Shown in pieces: positions 21,667 to 34,400 of a stretch of DNA of 64,000 bases. Position 1 is the stretch's first letter; every line of letters begins with the position of its first letter. The notes beneath the pieces are model-generated. The model saw only the letters and a list, made by a program, of their open reading frames with translations. It was not told the origin of the DNA and did no database searches. The stretch is from Halichondria panicea (lineage: Eukaryota; Porifera; Demospongiae; Suberitida; Halichondriidae), in NCBI RefSeq assembly GCF_963675165.1, contig NC_087393.1, positions 3,849,502 to 3,913,501 on the forward strand, read 5' to 3'. Position numbers and translations under genes: made by a program.

Positions 21667-24466
21667 CTAATCAACACACAAACACTCACCTGGTCTCAGG
21701 TTGAGCAGCCCAGAGGATAGAGATATCTGCAGCAGCTGTGCCAGCCTCTCCACACACTCTTCCATCTTCTCTGCCATCTCTTCCTCACCACGTTGCTTCC
21801 TGTGACTGTAATACCCAAGCAGGTTAGCAATCAGCACGGCCATTTCCTTTCCTGACATCTGGCAAGTTACCGGCTTTGAGAGTGAGAGAATACTTGAAAG
21901 TAGATCAGCATGTAATGACGTCAATATCATTTGCATGTCTTTATCGTCCAATGACTTTGAACTTGAGGTATCCATAGGTTTATCTCTTGAGTCTTTGCTG
22001 TAATTGGATTTAGATTCGGTCTTCTTAGCGATAGTCGGATAGTTTGGACAAAGGGGTGCCAAAACACACCACTGCATTAGTCCAGGTAGCAAACATTGTA
22101 GTACAGGCTTTGGGAATTCGGAATCAAAATTGATGGAATTGGAATGTACTAGTGGAAGTTCGGAAATCTCCTTGTTGAGAAGAGGAGGCGGAGAGAGTAA
22201 GTTTGGATACGTTGATAGCCAATGGTAAACAATTTGAAGAATTCTGATTGGTGGATTAGGCTGTGACGAATCCATGGTTGTTTTAGTGACTGCATAATTA
22301 TATAGAAAGAAGAATTGTAATCATGCATCCATATACATCTAGTGATATCATAATGGCTATAGTGTACTGTAAATGTTCCAGTAGTTTACAGCCTGTTTGC
22401 AGGGAGGAAGCCACAAGCAGGTGAAAAGCTACCAGAAAGTTTCTCTGCCCCTCTTCCAAAACTCAGAGTCACAACCACACGCAATAGTACATGAATGTGA
22501 TCGACAGTGAGCATAACATGAGGGGACACATCCACAATCATTGCTACTTAATTTACTACCCAGCATTTCTTGCCATTTGGTGCAATCTAGTACAATACAT
22601 GTAGTGCTATAAACATCCTACATGTATGATAATATTATGTAGCAAGTAGAATTTACTATAAAGCAATAATACATGCACGTACCACTGTAGAAGGAATGCA
22701 AGGATGTGAATGAGAGGGCCAGCTGCTGGGCAAAGTGCGGAGAGGTGGTGGGAAGTTGCAGTAATGGACCATGTGCATCTGGGAGGAGTACGCAGAAATC
22801 ATGGTAGAGAGCTTTCACAAGAGCAGCAGCCTCAGTGGGATGAAACTATAGTGGAAAAAGTGCATGCAATATTTGTACATATAGGACCTACATGTACATG
22901 TAACCAGTAAGTAAACCTTAAAGAAGTAAGGAGTCTAATACCGCATGTACATGTAGGTGTTTCTACAAGTAATTCACATGCCACAACTACAGAAAGTATA
23001 CAGGTATAACCCCTTGCATTACATTGTAACAGCACATCACCTACCCAACTGGAAAACGGCTTAGGTTCAAGTGGGTACTAACCCTTAAAACAAACAGTAA
23101 AGTGAGACTAGAGGCTCTGTACGTACCCTCATCCAGATAGCAGTGCAGTTGAGGAGGTTGGGGCACTCTGCACTCGTGGCAAAGGACACCAGCCTCTTAA
23201 GGAGGTCAAACTTGCCATTTGTGGGTGTGTCCTGCAGAGGAGGGTTGGGTATCAAACAACACTCATGAATACATCACATAATTACAATGTATGTTGTGAC
23301 AATAATATTATTATTGAGTACACGACATGTACAGTAAAGTTGCTGAGCTAAAAAATGAAAAAACTCGAAGATATTTTTTACTTACAGTGCTGATCTTGAG
23401 GCTGCCAAAGATGGCGTCAAATATACAGTAGGACAATTCCATGCTCTGCTGGTTCTCTAACTGTCCGTGTATAGACAGCAACAACTGGACCTCGTTAAAA
23501 GGCGGGAGGACAGGAGCACCCCCAGGGAAGATACTTGTAGCTCTTGGCTCGAACACAACAAAAAGGTCGATAAGTGTTTGAAGGTTGTCTCTGGTCAGCT
23601 GAGAGGGAGTGTCAGTGCTGGCTAGACTGGTGTTGAAATAACTGCGTGTGTGCATAGAGGAATCGGGTGTATTACATGTATAAATGATAAAGGGGAGAAA
23701 TTTCCATACACACACAAACACACACCTCTGTAGCAGTCCCAGCACAAAATTGCAAGATGCCGGGAAACCGAGACTGGAGACAGTGGCTGTGATGCCTGTG
23801 AGAGAGGTGATGCCGCCTAGTTCCCCGGGCTGTGGGAGGGGAGGGGGCGGACCCTGGAGGAACTGTGGCGGAGCAGGAGGAGGAGGGAGACCACCTGCAT
23901 GAGCAAACAAGAGTTATAAATGTACTTATGATTTCAGTATAAAGATACACGTAGCGACCCAAAAAGTAGACTGACTCCTTGAAAATAATTAGTGGTGGCT
24001 ATTTCTGACAATATTCCACACTTTGTAAGACTAGTACTAGTCAAATTGGTAGTTAAAAATCCTGAGTAGTGGCTGGGCCAGATTAGTGTCACTGTGGGCA
24101 GAACCCTGCCGACACTATAGGTACCAACTGAACCCCAAACCAAACCACAATGAAAGCACCTTGCATAAGGAGGCCTGTCGGGGGCGGTAGAAACCCAACC
24201 GGATGTGGTAGGAGACCCACTCGCTGGGGGGCGATAGGAGGGGGTAGGGGGAGTTGAGCAGGTGTGGGTTGCGTAGGGTAGAGAGGGACTTGGGGTGTGG
24301 CAAATCCAGCGGTGCCCCTATTCGGAGATGCATCTGCGGACAAAAAATTGTAAATAATTCGTTGCTGTTTACGCCAAATAAACTTACCTCTTGTGGTAGG
24401 ATTAGAATTGTGTACCCCCAGATTGTAGGAGGGGTTTCCACCTCCAGGCCTGAGGTCAAAGGTCAT
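21667..24466 (-). CDS. INTS15: Integrator complex subunit 15 (7 exons, 522 aa)
   Basis: Exons 24388-24466, 24160-24333, 23726-23894, 23386-23641, 23127-23231, 22683-22845 and 21667-22289 keep phase and give 522 codons. Recognition rests on blocks matching animal INTS15 (C7orf26): DLLKRLVSFATSAECPNLL with CTAIWMR; ALVKALYHDFCVLLP with SPHFAQQLALSFTSLHSFYS; LLPGLMQWCVLAPL; and ERLAQLLQISLSSGLLNLRP. INTS15 is a helical-repeat subunit of the nuclear Integrator complex, which cleaves nascent snRNAs and attenuates Pol II transcription. The first three exons add a Pro/Gly-rich N-terminus. The last codons run through a perfect donor (CCAG/GTGAGT at 21690) into a nearby stop, so an additional spliced 3' exon is possible. 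It shares a 274-bp divergent promoter with GGA. Confidence 0.88.
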
Positions 24467-24740
24467 CTTAATTTTTACACAATAACCTCCTTACATGCAA
24501 TGCCCTCCTCGGGCTATTAACTGCCTGTGCTTACCTTGGATGATTCATTTTTTATCAGTTATGCATATGACCTCCTTCCTATAGGCCGGCTAGGCTTGGC
24601 CGTCTTTATATTTAGCCAAAAACACGAGTTCCCCTACACATTCTATTTAGAACGCACTCTGTCACGTGACATCCTCTACAGATAAAAGTCTTCATTTATA
24701 TCTGAGCTTTCTACAGGACACACAGGCATCTATCCTAACA
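24467..24740. promoter_or_regulatory. Bidirectional promoter region between INTS15 and GGA
   Basis: Only 274 bp separate the two divergent start codons. A CACGTG palindrome lies in the GGA-proximal half. No canonical TATA box at a convincing spacing is seen, although TTTATAT-like strings occur. Confidence 0.6.
24661..24670. promoter_or_regulatory. CLEAR-type E-box palindrome (GTCACGTGAC)
   Basis: GTCACGTGAC is a perfect match to the consensus bound by MiT/TFE factors such as TFEB at lysosomal genes. It lies 71 bp before the GGA start codon. Its placement before a lysosomal-sorting adaptor gives it weight; binding is inference. Confidence 0.5.
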
Positions 24741-27700
24741 ATGGACGACTCTCTGCAGTCTCTAATAGGTAAGCCCTTACATAAATCTGTCAAAAGAGCC
24801 TAGCAATGACTAGTATTGGCCCCCCATCCCCTGCAGACAAAGCGACCAACCCTCGGAACAAGTATGAGGACTGGGAGTTCATCATGTCCTTCTGTGACAA
24901 GGTCAACATAGAACTTCAGGGGTATGTGCGATATCGACGCTCTTGAATAATATAATTGCTTATTAAGGTGCACTGTACTTCCAGTGTGTATAATGTTTGT
25001 TTCTGCTGGTCTGGTCCTAAATTAGTGAGGGGTTGTGGCCCTATATGTTGCTGTGTTGTGTTGTCTCTTTAGATGGTAACTATGCGCAACTACATGTATG
25101 GTGTGCGTACAAGTGAGCCTGTACAAGCATACATCTGAGAGTGTTTTGCCAGCTGTAAATAGAAAGCCTCCGTAAGTAGTGTCAGCTGTTCGACAACGCT
25201 GTTGGTTGGTGACTATGGTACTTACTGTATATATCACCAAGAGTACCCTGAACGTGGCTTGCACTGTACACTATACCAGGGATGTGCCCAGCATTGTCTA
25301 AGTGGTAGCTCACTATACCAGGGATGTGCCCAACATTGTCTAAGTGGTAGCTATTTTCATCCTCAATCCACAAAATTGCCTTCTTAACCTAGCATGTGAT
25401 AAACTAAGCCTTATTTTTGTCTAGAAGTGGTTAGTACCAACCAGTGTGGGCACATCCTTGCTATATCAATCATTGTGTTTAGTACCGACCAGTACCGACC
25501 AGTGTGGGCACATCCTTGCTATATCAATCATTGTGTTATTATCATACAAACGTATCACAATTGTGTCAGTATAGTTCATACAGTATACTAGGCAATGGTG
25601 TGTATCACTATGCGTAATTATGCCATGTACGGCTGATCCCCTACAGCCCCCAGGTGGCGCTACAGCTGATTGTACCCAAGATGAGAGACACCAATGAGAA
25701 GGTGGCTCTTCTCACTCTGACCGTGAGTGGTGTGTGTGTGTGTGTGTGTGGGTGTGGGTGTGGGTGTGGGTGTGGCAGTGCTCTTATTAACTTTTCGTAG
25801 CATTATGACAAAATGTCCTGACAATGTAGTGTTTGAGAGGACAAAAATGAAAGGTCGTAAGGACAAACCATAATAAACATTAAGTTTAATCTACTTGTCT
25901 TCAAAGAGTATACACGCACCTTGCATATCTTAGCTGCCTTCTACTTCATGCTCTAGCCAAGTTAAGTTTTGTTGTTTTCTACGATCTACTTATCAACAGT
26001 CTTTGTAGAAACTGCTCTTCTTTATAGATGAGCTAGTACTGTCAGTAGTATAGAGCGCTACATGCATGTATCATGACTGGCACTATAGTACTCAGTCTTA
26101 GCTTTAATACGTACATTTCACCACGTGGCAGGACAATTTTACTGGGCATGTGCATCTGAGGTTACACAATTGCAACTTTTGTCCGGAAATTGTCCGGTGA
26201 CAGGATGTTAATAAGAGCACTGGTGTGGGTGTGTGGAGGGTGGTGATGTGCATGTGTACACCTATGGTCTTCTTTCATTATCGTGCATGATGTGTACAGT
26301 ATACCAGCATGCACTTTCGTATATGCTAGACTAAACAAAACTCATAATTTTGGCACATTATTTTATTGCTTACACCGCACTATCAAGTGTTCACTTCAAG
26401 CAACTTATACCCTGGCAATTTGTTAGCAATCAGGTCCAAATATGAATCCAGGGACACCATCCATCATCAGGAGTATCTGCTTGTTGTCGTGTGCCACCAC
26501 ACGGATTCTGTTACTGCGTCTGTGTGTATATATATACAATGTGCAGTACAATGTACAGTACCATACTACACGTTACTACCAAGAGGCCTCCTTAATTCCT
26601 CCATAAATTGTATCCCTCTCACCTGTACATGCAGCTGCTGGAGGCTTGTGTCAAGAACTGTGGCCAGAGGTTTCATCAGGAGATGGGCAAGTTCCGGTTC
26701 CTCAACGAGCTCATACGAATGATCTCCCCTAAGGTAAAGCCCTTCATTCGTACATGTACGTGTAGATCACACAATGATAGTGTAGTGTGCATTACATACA
26801 TGTAGGAACCTTCTTTAAAAAAAATTACCTATGACTCTGTTTAGTGTCATACATGTATATGTATATGTTACGACTGTGCTTGATATAAATATAGTTTTGA
26901 ACTAATTTGTATTTTGTAATCTGGTGTTTCACTTTTCAATATCCATAGCTTACGGTCCTGGGTGTTTGAATCCAAAAAGGAAATTTCCCTTAATTCTAAG
27001 CTTTTAAGGAGTTGTTTGATTGTTTATGTCTGAGATCTGTGAAGGGCTTCCCAAGTTACTTTTATTTCCTGTAATGCAGTACCTTGGTGATGTGACAGCA
27101 CCTATGATCAAGGACAAGATAAAGGGCCTCATCTTCAGCTGGAAACTGGGGCTCCCCAACGAGCCAAAGATTCACGAAGCATACGAAATGCTTAAGAGAG
27201 AAGGTAACTGCATAGTGCTCTACATGTATGTCATCATGATTGATCTGCACTATACCATTGTGTTTGTGGATACCAGAGTGCAGAGTTGTTGATGTATGGT
27301 GTAATGTACTGGCTAAAATAATAATACTGTACAGCCTCCTGTATCAAGTGCTCTACATTGTATTACCTGTACATATTATAATTATAAGTGTGTATTGCAT
27401 TTTTGACTAGATGCTAGATGTTTTGTTGAACCACATACACTAGTAAGCATGTGTAGAGTAAACTGTGACACTGTACATGTACAATGCCTCTGTGTGCAGG
27501 TTTGGTATTCGACGAGTCTGTTGGCCTGGACCCCACCCTGGAGCAGGCCCAGGCCAAACCCAAGATCTCACTCAGGGAGGACCCTAAACAAGCTCAGGTG
27601 ACAGAGAGTTTGCTCACTGTACTAATAGTATCACTATGGTTTTAAAAGAAAGTAACTGTACAGTGGTATGTGTATAGGATTACCGGTATGCGTATTAGGA

Positions 27701-30700
27701 CTCCATTATTCCTAGCATCATCTAACTTGTGTCACCAACACAGTGCATACATGTATGCAGCTTGCAATTCACAGCCACTTACCTTACAATCTGTTAGTCT
27801 GTGTGTGTACTTCTCCCCTCACCACCCCCACCCCCACAGATGCTCCAGAAACTGCTCGCCAGCCGGAACCCTGATGATCTACGAGCGGCTAACCGTCTGA
27901 TTCGTGATATGGTACGAAGAGACGACAAGAGGATGCAGAGGCTACAGAAGAGACTGGAGGAGTTGGAGCTGATCCAGAACAACATCAAACTACTCACTGA
28001 GCTATTGGCGCACTACTCCTCTCAGTCAGGGGAGCACGAGAAGTCTCTCATTAAGGTGGGTGCAGGGTGCATGAAGAAACATGCCTCGGGGGCAACTTGG
28101 CTGTATGTACATGTATGTATGAATGATGATCAAAATTAACTTCTGTCTCGCTTAAAATAGCTTGGAGGGAGTTTGCCTATTCTGCCTGATTATAATTATG
28201 TACATACATATTGTACATGATGTAGATACATGTAATTATGTTTTACTGTTAGTCAAGTTTATGCCCAATTTGTTGGTATGAGTTAATACATGTAAGTTTG
28301 TACTCGTATAAGAATGACTTGTGTGTATATGCACTGTCCAGGTCGATACTTTAATGTACGTAAGTTGCGTTCACTGTGTCTGTTACCCACCTGCAGGAGT
28401 TGTACCGTTCTCTAGACAAAATGCGGCCTAACCTGATGCGTATGGCCAGCGACCTCAAGAACAACGAGGAAGGAATGGCCGACATATTAGCTGCCAATGA
28501 GGGCCTGCTCAGAGTAACAGACACTTACAAACGAATCTTTGAATCATCTGATCAGGCTGCTACAAATGGTATGACTGAGACGGCGTCAGGTGCCACAAGT
28601 GCCCCGGCCCCGAGCACTGAAGGGGTGAATTCAACGGCCAGCGGAGGAGTTAATTCAACATCAGGAGCTGGAGATTCGGGTGGTGATGTACTGATTGATC
28701 TGGCGGGATTAGACTTTGGACCACCCCCCACTCCTGTCATAGGGGGAGCGACCCAGGACGCCAACTTGAGCTCACTTATTGACGACTTTGGACTTTTAGG
28801 TACTCTAGCCAATAATACTCCTACGGTTAATACATACTTTGAGGCATTATAATTATGTGTGCGTGCAGTTTGAGCCTCTAATGGTATGTGTAAGTTCCCG
28901 TTCAAATACCAGTACTGTATACATGTTCTTATAAAGAAATATAATTATTCTTGTACTTTTTTCAGACCTTCCTCCCATTGGAACATCTCAGGCATTGCCT
29001 AGCAACCCACCATCGCGGCCCAACCCCGCTCCCATGCCTAATCTCACAGGACCAGGTGATTAAGATAGTGTACATGTATACAATATGCGTGCATGTAGTA
29101 CTTCCATACCCATCATGTACTATTTGCCTAAAATGTGTTTTTCCTCCAGGTAATTCTTACTCTTCATCGCAGCCTTCACTTTTAGGGTCCTTTGCTCCAC
29201 CCACTTTTGCCCCGGCATCTCAAACCACACCCATTGTCCCTCTATTGAACCCTCCTCCTGGCGGGTTTCCGCCAGGCCTCACATCCTTCCCACCAACGTT
29301 TACCTCACAAGCTACGCCCCCACAACAGAGGATACCGCCCACACAACCGACCCCCCCACAGCTGAGGGCACCTACACAGCCGGTGCAGGCCACGCCTCCT
29401 CAATCAACCTCCGACCCGTTTGCTGGCCTCGGTCTATTGTCTACACCTGTGGACCCACTGGCTGTGCTGGATAACACTTTTGTGCCTATGGAGACTATTC
29501 AGACTGGTGAGTGGGTGTGGTCAAAAATGTGTACATGACTGATGTAAATCGTATTTGCATGTATCCTACCACTTTTCGCTCTTACACATATTATGTATTT
29601 GTCAAGGCTACATTTGCTACAAGTACATGTACATGTGCATGTAGGTACAGTACCCTCAGTTTAGGTAGGCTACGTACATACACGTTTTCTACATTGTACA
29701 ATTATTGCCTGAGCTGATATTATCCTAGATACTATAAAACTAAAAACAAGCCTTGTATAATTCTAAAGGAAGTACACCTGTACAAGTGAAACAGTCTCCA
29801 TTTCATTTAAATGTAGGAACCCTGCCCCCACTGCAAATTCTGAACAAAGACAACATGAATGTTTCCTTCCATTTCGCCAAAGTAAGTCTGAGTTTCCAAT
29901 TAAACTAGAATGTCTACACTCCCTGTGCACAATTGTACGTGCATGTACAGTAACAGAGTTTCTCTCATCTTGTTTCATTTCTGTTCCAGAACTCTCCCTC
30001 GCCAGGTGTTTCAGTGATTATCATATCTGTGCTGAGCACAAGCCCGTTTCCCCTTTCCAACTTCCAGTTCCAAGCTGCAGTGCCTAAGGTAGAGTCATCG
30101 TGCAGCTTTAGTACTGTAGGTACACTTTATCTCCCTCTTCACTCAACTTATTTGGCCGCACACAAAAATGATGGTTTGGCAAAGATCATTAAAGTATATA
30201 CGTCAATATGCAGAACAAAATCTGTAGAGATAAAATACTTGTCATATGGACTCAGAGGAGGTACGAAATCCTTGAGTCGCAGAAAGTGGTTGATACTCAC
30301 ATTCCTTATTGTCTCGAGGTCAAAGTTCAATTGCGTGTTACCTGCCAAACAAACACTAGGCTATTTTTAGCTGCCAAGAGTCTGATTTGTGCACTGTTTG
30401 ATCTAGATTAGCTTAATCAACCATCATTTCAGCTTCAGGATATTCAGGAGGGATGCCTAGGCCTGAAGTTGCCATGTGTATCACTTCGTTTGTGTGCTAT
30501 TGAACTTTGACCAGGATATAATAAGGAATGTGGGGCTCAAAACTCGCAGATGTCGTACCTCCTCTGTTATGGACTTGTCTTTTATAAAAATGTCTCTCTC
30601 TCCTGTGTCTATGCAGGTAATGCGTGTGAAGCTACAGCCTCCCTCAGGCACTAGTCTGAATGCATTCAACCCTATCCAACCCCCGAGTACTATCTCTCAG

Positions 30701-31106
30701 ATCATGCTCCTTGCCAACCCCAGCAAGGTATGTGCAGTTAGTTATAGACTGCTTGTACTATAGTGCCACATCCATGCTATGTGTATCAGTTATAACAGTG
30801 CACATGTATACAGATGATTTTGGCAAGCAGCTAGTACATATAATTATAATTATAAAGAATACTAGTTTGTCAATCTTGCTTGTGCAAAGTTACATGTATG
30901 CGCCGTTCCTAGAAAATTGTTAATTATGTTTTTGGTGATCTCTACCTATATTTCCTAATGTATTCCCTCCCCCTCTTCACTCTTGATTATCACTGCTTTG
31001 CCCCCCACAGGTGAAGGTGCGTATGAAGTTCCGTGTGAGTTACAACAGGGGAGGACAAGAGGTGGTAGAGATGGGGGACATCACTGACTTTCCTGATAAC
31101 TCTTGA
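24741..31106 (+). CDS. GGA: GGA clathrin adaptor (VHS-GAT-hinge-GAE), 14 exons, 648 aa
   Basis: Exons: 24741-24768, 24837-24921, 25647-25722, 26635-26733, 27080-27203, 27500-27597, 27840-28055, 28397-28799, 28966-29055, 29150-29506, 29817-29881, 29990-30088, 30617-30727 and 31011-31106. All phases agree. VHS domain, about residues 8-140: GKFRFLNELIRM, SWKLGLPNEPKIHEAYEMLK. GAT domain, about 170-320: PDDLRAANRLIRDMV, ELYRSLDKMRPNLMRMAS, DILAANEGLL. The hinge is Pro-rich with VLIDLAGLDF (clathrin-box-like) and DPFAGLGLL. GAE (gamma-ear) domain, about 527-648: VSFHFAK, AVPKVMRVKLQPPSGTSL, AFNPIQPPSTISQIMLLANP. GGA proteins are ARF-dependent monomeric adaptors that sort DxxLL cargo such as lysosomal-hydrolase receptors at the trans-Golgi network. 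The length is close to human GGA1 and the gene appears intact. Confidence 0.95.
25271..25361. repeat. Two 46-bp tandem repeats in GGA intron 2
   Basis: CACTATACCAGGGATGTGCC, then A(G/A)CATTGTCTAAGTGGTAGCT, is repeated twice in direct orientation. A separate direct repeat (CCAGTGTGGGCACATCC and following bases) occurs at about 25430-25535. Both are intronic. Confidence 0.75.
25776..26222. mobile_element. 447-bp hAT-like MITE in GGA intron 3
   Basis: It begins CAGTGCTCTTATTAAC and ends GTTAATAAGAGCACTG, a perfect 16-bp inverted repeat. It is flanked by GTGTGG on both sides, inside a TG-rich microsatellite (25725-25775). The CAGTG ends suggest a hAT-type origin; the exact duplication length is blurred by the microsatellite. 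Confidence 0.7.
30246..30585. repeat. Foldback element in GGA intron 12
   Basis: The arm at about 30246-30335 is matched in inverse orientation by about 30487-30585 (shared strings TTGAACTTTGACC, ATAAGGAATGTG and TCGTACCTCCTCTG). It fits a degenerate MITE and carries no coding signal. Confidence 0.6.
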
Positions 31107-31417
31107 ACTGTAGGTACATTTCATGGATTTTTATTAGTCTTGTTTGAGCGTCTTGTTTGTGGCTTCAATATTCCTTTTAGGCATAATATTATGTTGTTTA
31201 GTTTTTGTTAATCTAACAATAAGGTTGATGATGTGTCATTGTGAATAATAATATGCATTTTGTGCTAATGTAGTGTGCACTTTGCAATGTTGTTGCAATG
31301 TGTATCATTTACATTATGAAATGTTTATATTAGTAAGTACTTTCTGTATCTAATGTAGTACTTGACACAAGTGTGTGTGTATTCTCTATAGATAGCTACA
31401 ATGTATCTTTATAGTTT
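31107..31417. other. GGA 3' flank, convergent with receptor gene
   Basis: The GGA 3' UTR and the 3' end of the minus-strand receptor meet here. Pieces of this stretch (GCACTTTGCAATGTTGTTGC, then TAGTAAGTACTTTCTGT and GCTACAATGTATCT) recur beside every other minus-strand receptor unit: about 35930-36080, 37100-37250, 57100-57214, 61735-61880 and 62900-63042. Confidence 0.7.
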
Positions 31418-34400
31418 CTAGTTGGCATTTCCACTTGATATTGGTTCGCTGCTTTCTTCTCGTGAATCTGGTCTTGGAACATGATCATCTTCAAAATTGA
31501 GCTCTCTGTCTTGTACATCTAGCTCTCTCTCCCAGTTATAATTCTCGTCGAGTTGTCTCTCTCCATTGAAATCATTGTTCAATTCTCGATCCTGAAGGTC
31601 TTCTTGGGGCAGCCTTACGTATTGTATTCTGCCTTTGTCGACAGCTCTCCAACATCGAGTCTCCTGGATTCTTCCCACACAGCGAGCGAGCAGACCGGTC
31701 TCTTTCAGACGTTTGTGCACATGGTAGGAGAGAATGAACAGGAACGTCACAAAGGCTATGACTAGTGAAGTGTAAGTGGCAGTGAATTGTGTTTCATTGC
31801 CTCTTCCACTAAATTCAGGTTGTCTTGTAGCCGAATAAAAGGAAAAAAATGACAAAATGGTTAGATTTGTGTAAAACGAAGCATTGAGAATATTCAACCA
31901 CTGTTGTTTGTAGATTCCTCCAAGAAAAACAATAATACTCAAAATAAGGATGCATATTACTGTCAATGCTACCCCATAGTCCTTGTACTCGTTGTTCTTT
32001 GAGGTAACAGCAAACCAAATACTACTAATCATTCTAATGAAAAGTAACAGTCCAGTCCAGAATCGATAGCGATGCTTGATCACATGAGGGCTAGTGTAAG
32101 CGTCAAAAAATGGCTTTAGTTTAGCCACCCATCTCAGTCCTCTCACATGAGAATATCTTTGCAATGGTTGAATAAAGAGGAGCATTAAAGTGTACAGAAC
32201 AGTAGCTATTCCAAACAAAACACCAATCACCACCAGAGCTAGGTGCTTCCCTTGCCAACACAATACATTACCGTCGGGTAACCAGTGTTGCTTACTGGTA
32301 TTGTTAGGATATTGTATCGTTGAGCAGGAAAACACAGCCACTTCAGCTTGAAGAATTGTGGTGTAGGAAAGTAGTATGATTGTAGCCAGCACTTTCACAG
32401 CATTCTTACCAACAAATCGAGTAATCTGACTGGATTTTGAGCTAATAAGAATCAATAGTCCTAATCCTGTCCAAACAAACAAAGGGACAAACAAATTCAA
32501 GATGACTTGTCCAAAAACATTAAAACCATTGTAAAAGCACACACTCATGCCTATATACAAGTTGAACCAAGCCACCAGGCTGGATAAGTAGGAAGACCAT
32601 TGCAAAGGATGCAAGAACAATTCCTCGCTAACATGAAACATACTAGTGTAGAATAGGAATCCATTTATTGTTCCGTCTGTGATGGTCACATTACACCAAA
32701 GCATGAAGAGCAGAGCTAGAACTGCAATCACTAGAGAGCCTAGCAGAAGGAGAAGCCGGTATATAATGCTGTGGTCTGAACACTGGACACACTTAGTTGA
32801 ACTTATGGCCGAGCTGTATGGCTTCTTACACGCTCCGCACAAAATTCCGTGTCTGTTTCCTCGACATTGCTGATCTGGATCGAATGTTTCACTGATGTTT
32901 ATAGATGTTACATTGTAGTCACAATAAAGCTGGGGACAGTATGAAAACTTTATGAAACCATTTCCAATTTTGGAATCAGTGTCATTATGGTAACCTATCC
33001 ATGTTAAGCCTGGTTTTTTAATAGTTTGGTCACTAGCATTATAAGTACTGTCTCCAGCAGACCAGTAACAAAAGCCAGTTGCTTTGTTTAATATAGTTCC
33101 CAATGGGCAGTTTCGGTATTTTATGTTAATCCATCGTAAGTAGCTTCCTCCTAGGGTCCCAGTTTCCGATTGTACGAGAATTTCCACTTTGTCTTCTCCT
33201 GTAGTATTTTTTCCTGATTGCACTTTTAGTGTTAAGTTACTGCATTCTGCTTTGATAGTATAGTGGTAAGGGTTTCCTCTTGATGAGATGTTGGCCATGA
33301 TAGTAGCTGGAACTGGATTGTTAAATTGTCCCACGGCAACTAGAGACACGTTAAATGGTTGACCAGGATATATGGTTTGATCGATACTTTTGTTTGTATA
33401 ATTGATCGTTAAATCGGTCTCACAAAAGCAAATATGTTTTGGAAAAGAAGTCACATAGGATTTATCATTTGTTTTGTTCCATTGCCATGAAGATTCGTTA
33501 AAAACATTGTTGTAAACTTGCATACTCTTTCTGAAATATGTTGTATAGCATTGATCCATAAACCCTCCGAATATCTGACTTCCTGCATACCCAGCATTGT
33601 TGTTGATCATTACCACGTGAATAGTGTCCAATATTAACGGTTTTTCAGTATTATTTAATGAAGTTTTATGATGGTACACTTGATAAAAACACAGTGGCTC
33701 AGATTGTAGGCACTGATCTTCTACGTATATTCCTCCTCCAGATAAAAGAGCGTAGTTATTTTCAAATGTCACGGTGGTATTTGGGGCAAAAAAAACGTAC
33801 GAAGACTGACAGAGAACTAGGCCCCCACCATTAAGGCCTTTATTATTTGTTATGTTCACAATCCCACTGAACAATAAAATAGAATTGAAAGCGGAAATGG
33901 CTGTTATTTCGTTGTTTACAAAGCTAGAGTCACTGATAAATGTTACTCTTCTCTGTTTATTGATGTAAACAGTTGCTCCTCCTGCAATTAAATTTCGTGT
34001 ATTAGATTTGCGTGTCAATAGCTTGTTATTACTGAAGCTACATCCCGTGATATTCACTTTGTAGTGTGGAAAAGAAGGTACTCCTACCCCTTTGATTATA
34101 TGGTTGTATATGTTGATTGCCACTCCACTATCTGTCCTAGAAGCATTTAGTATGTTGTTTGTGAAGTTACATTTGTCAATTTCGATGGATACATTGGAAC
34201 AAGATTTTTCCCAGTTATTTTCCTGAAACAATAAATACATTGCACCTCCTCTTACTTGACCTATGTTGCTATTGAACATGGTATTTCTGAATGTAACATG
34301 ATTCCCGTGTTCACACTCGGTCTTCTGCTGGTGCCTGCTTCGTGTCCTCTCTTGTGTTGGTGTCCTAGCAATGAAGTAAGCACCCCCTCCCAAAATAGCG

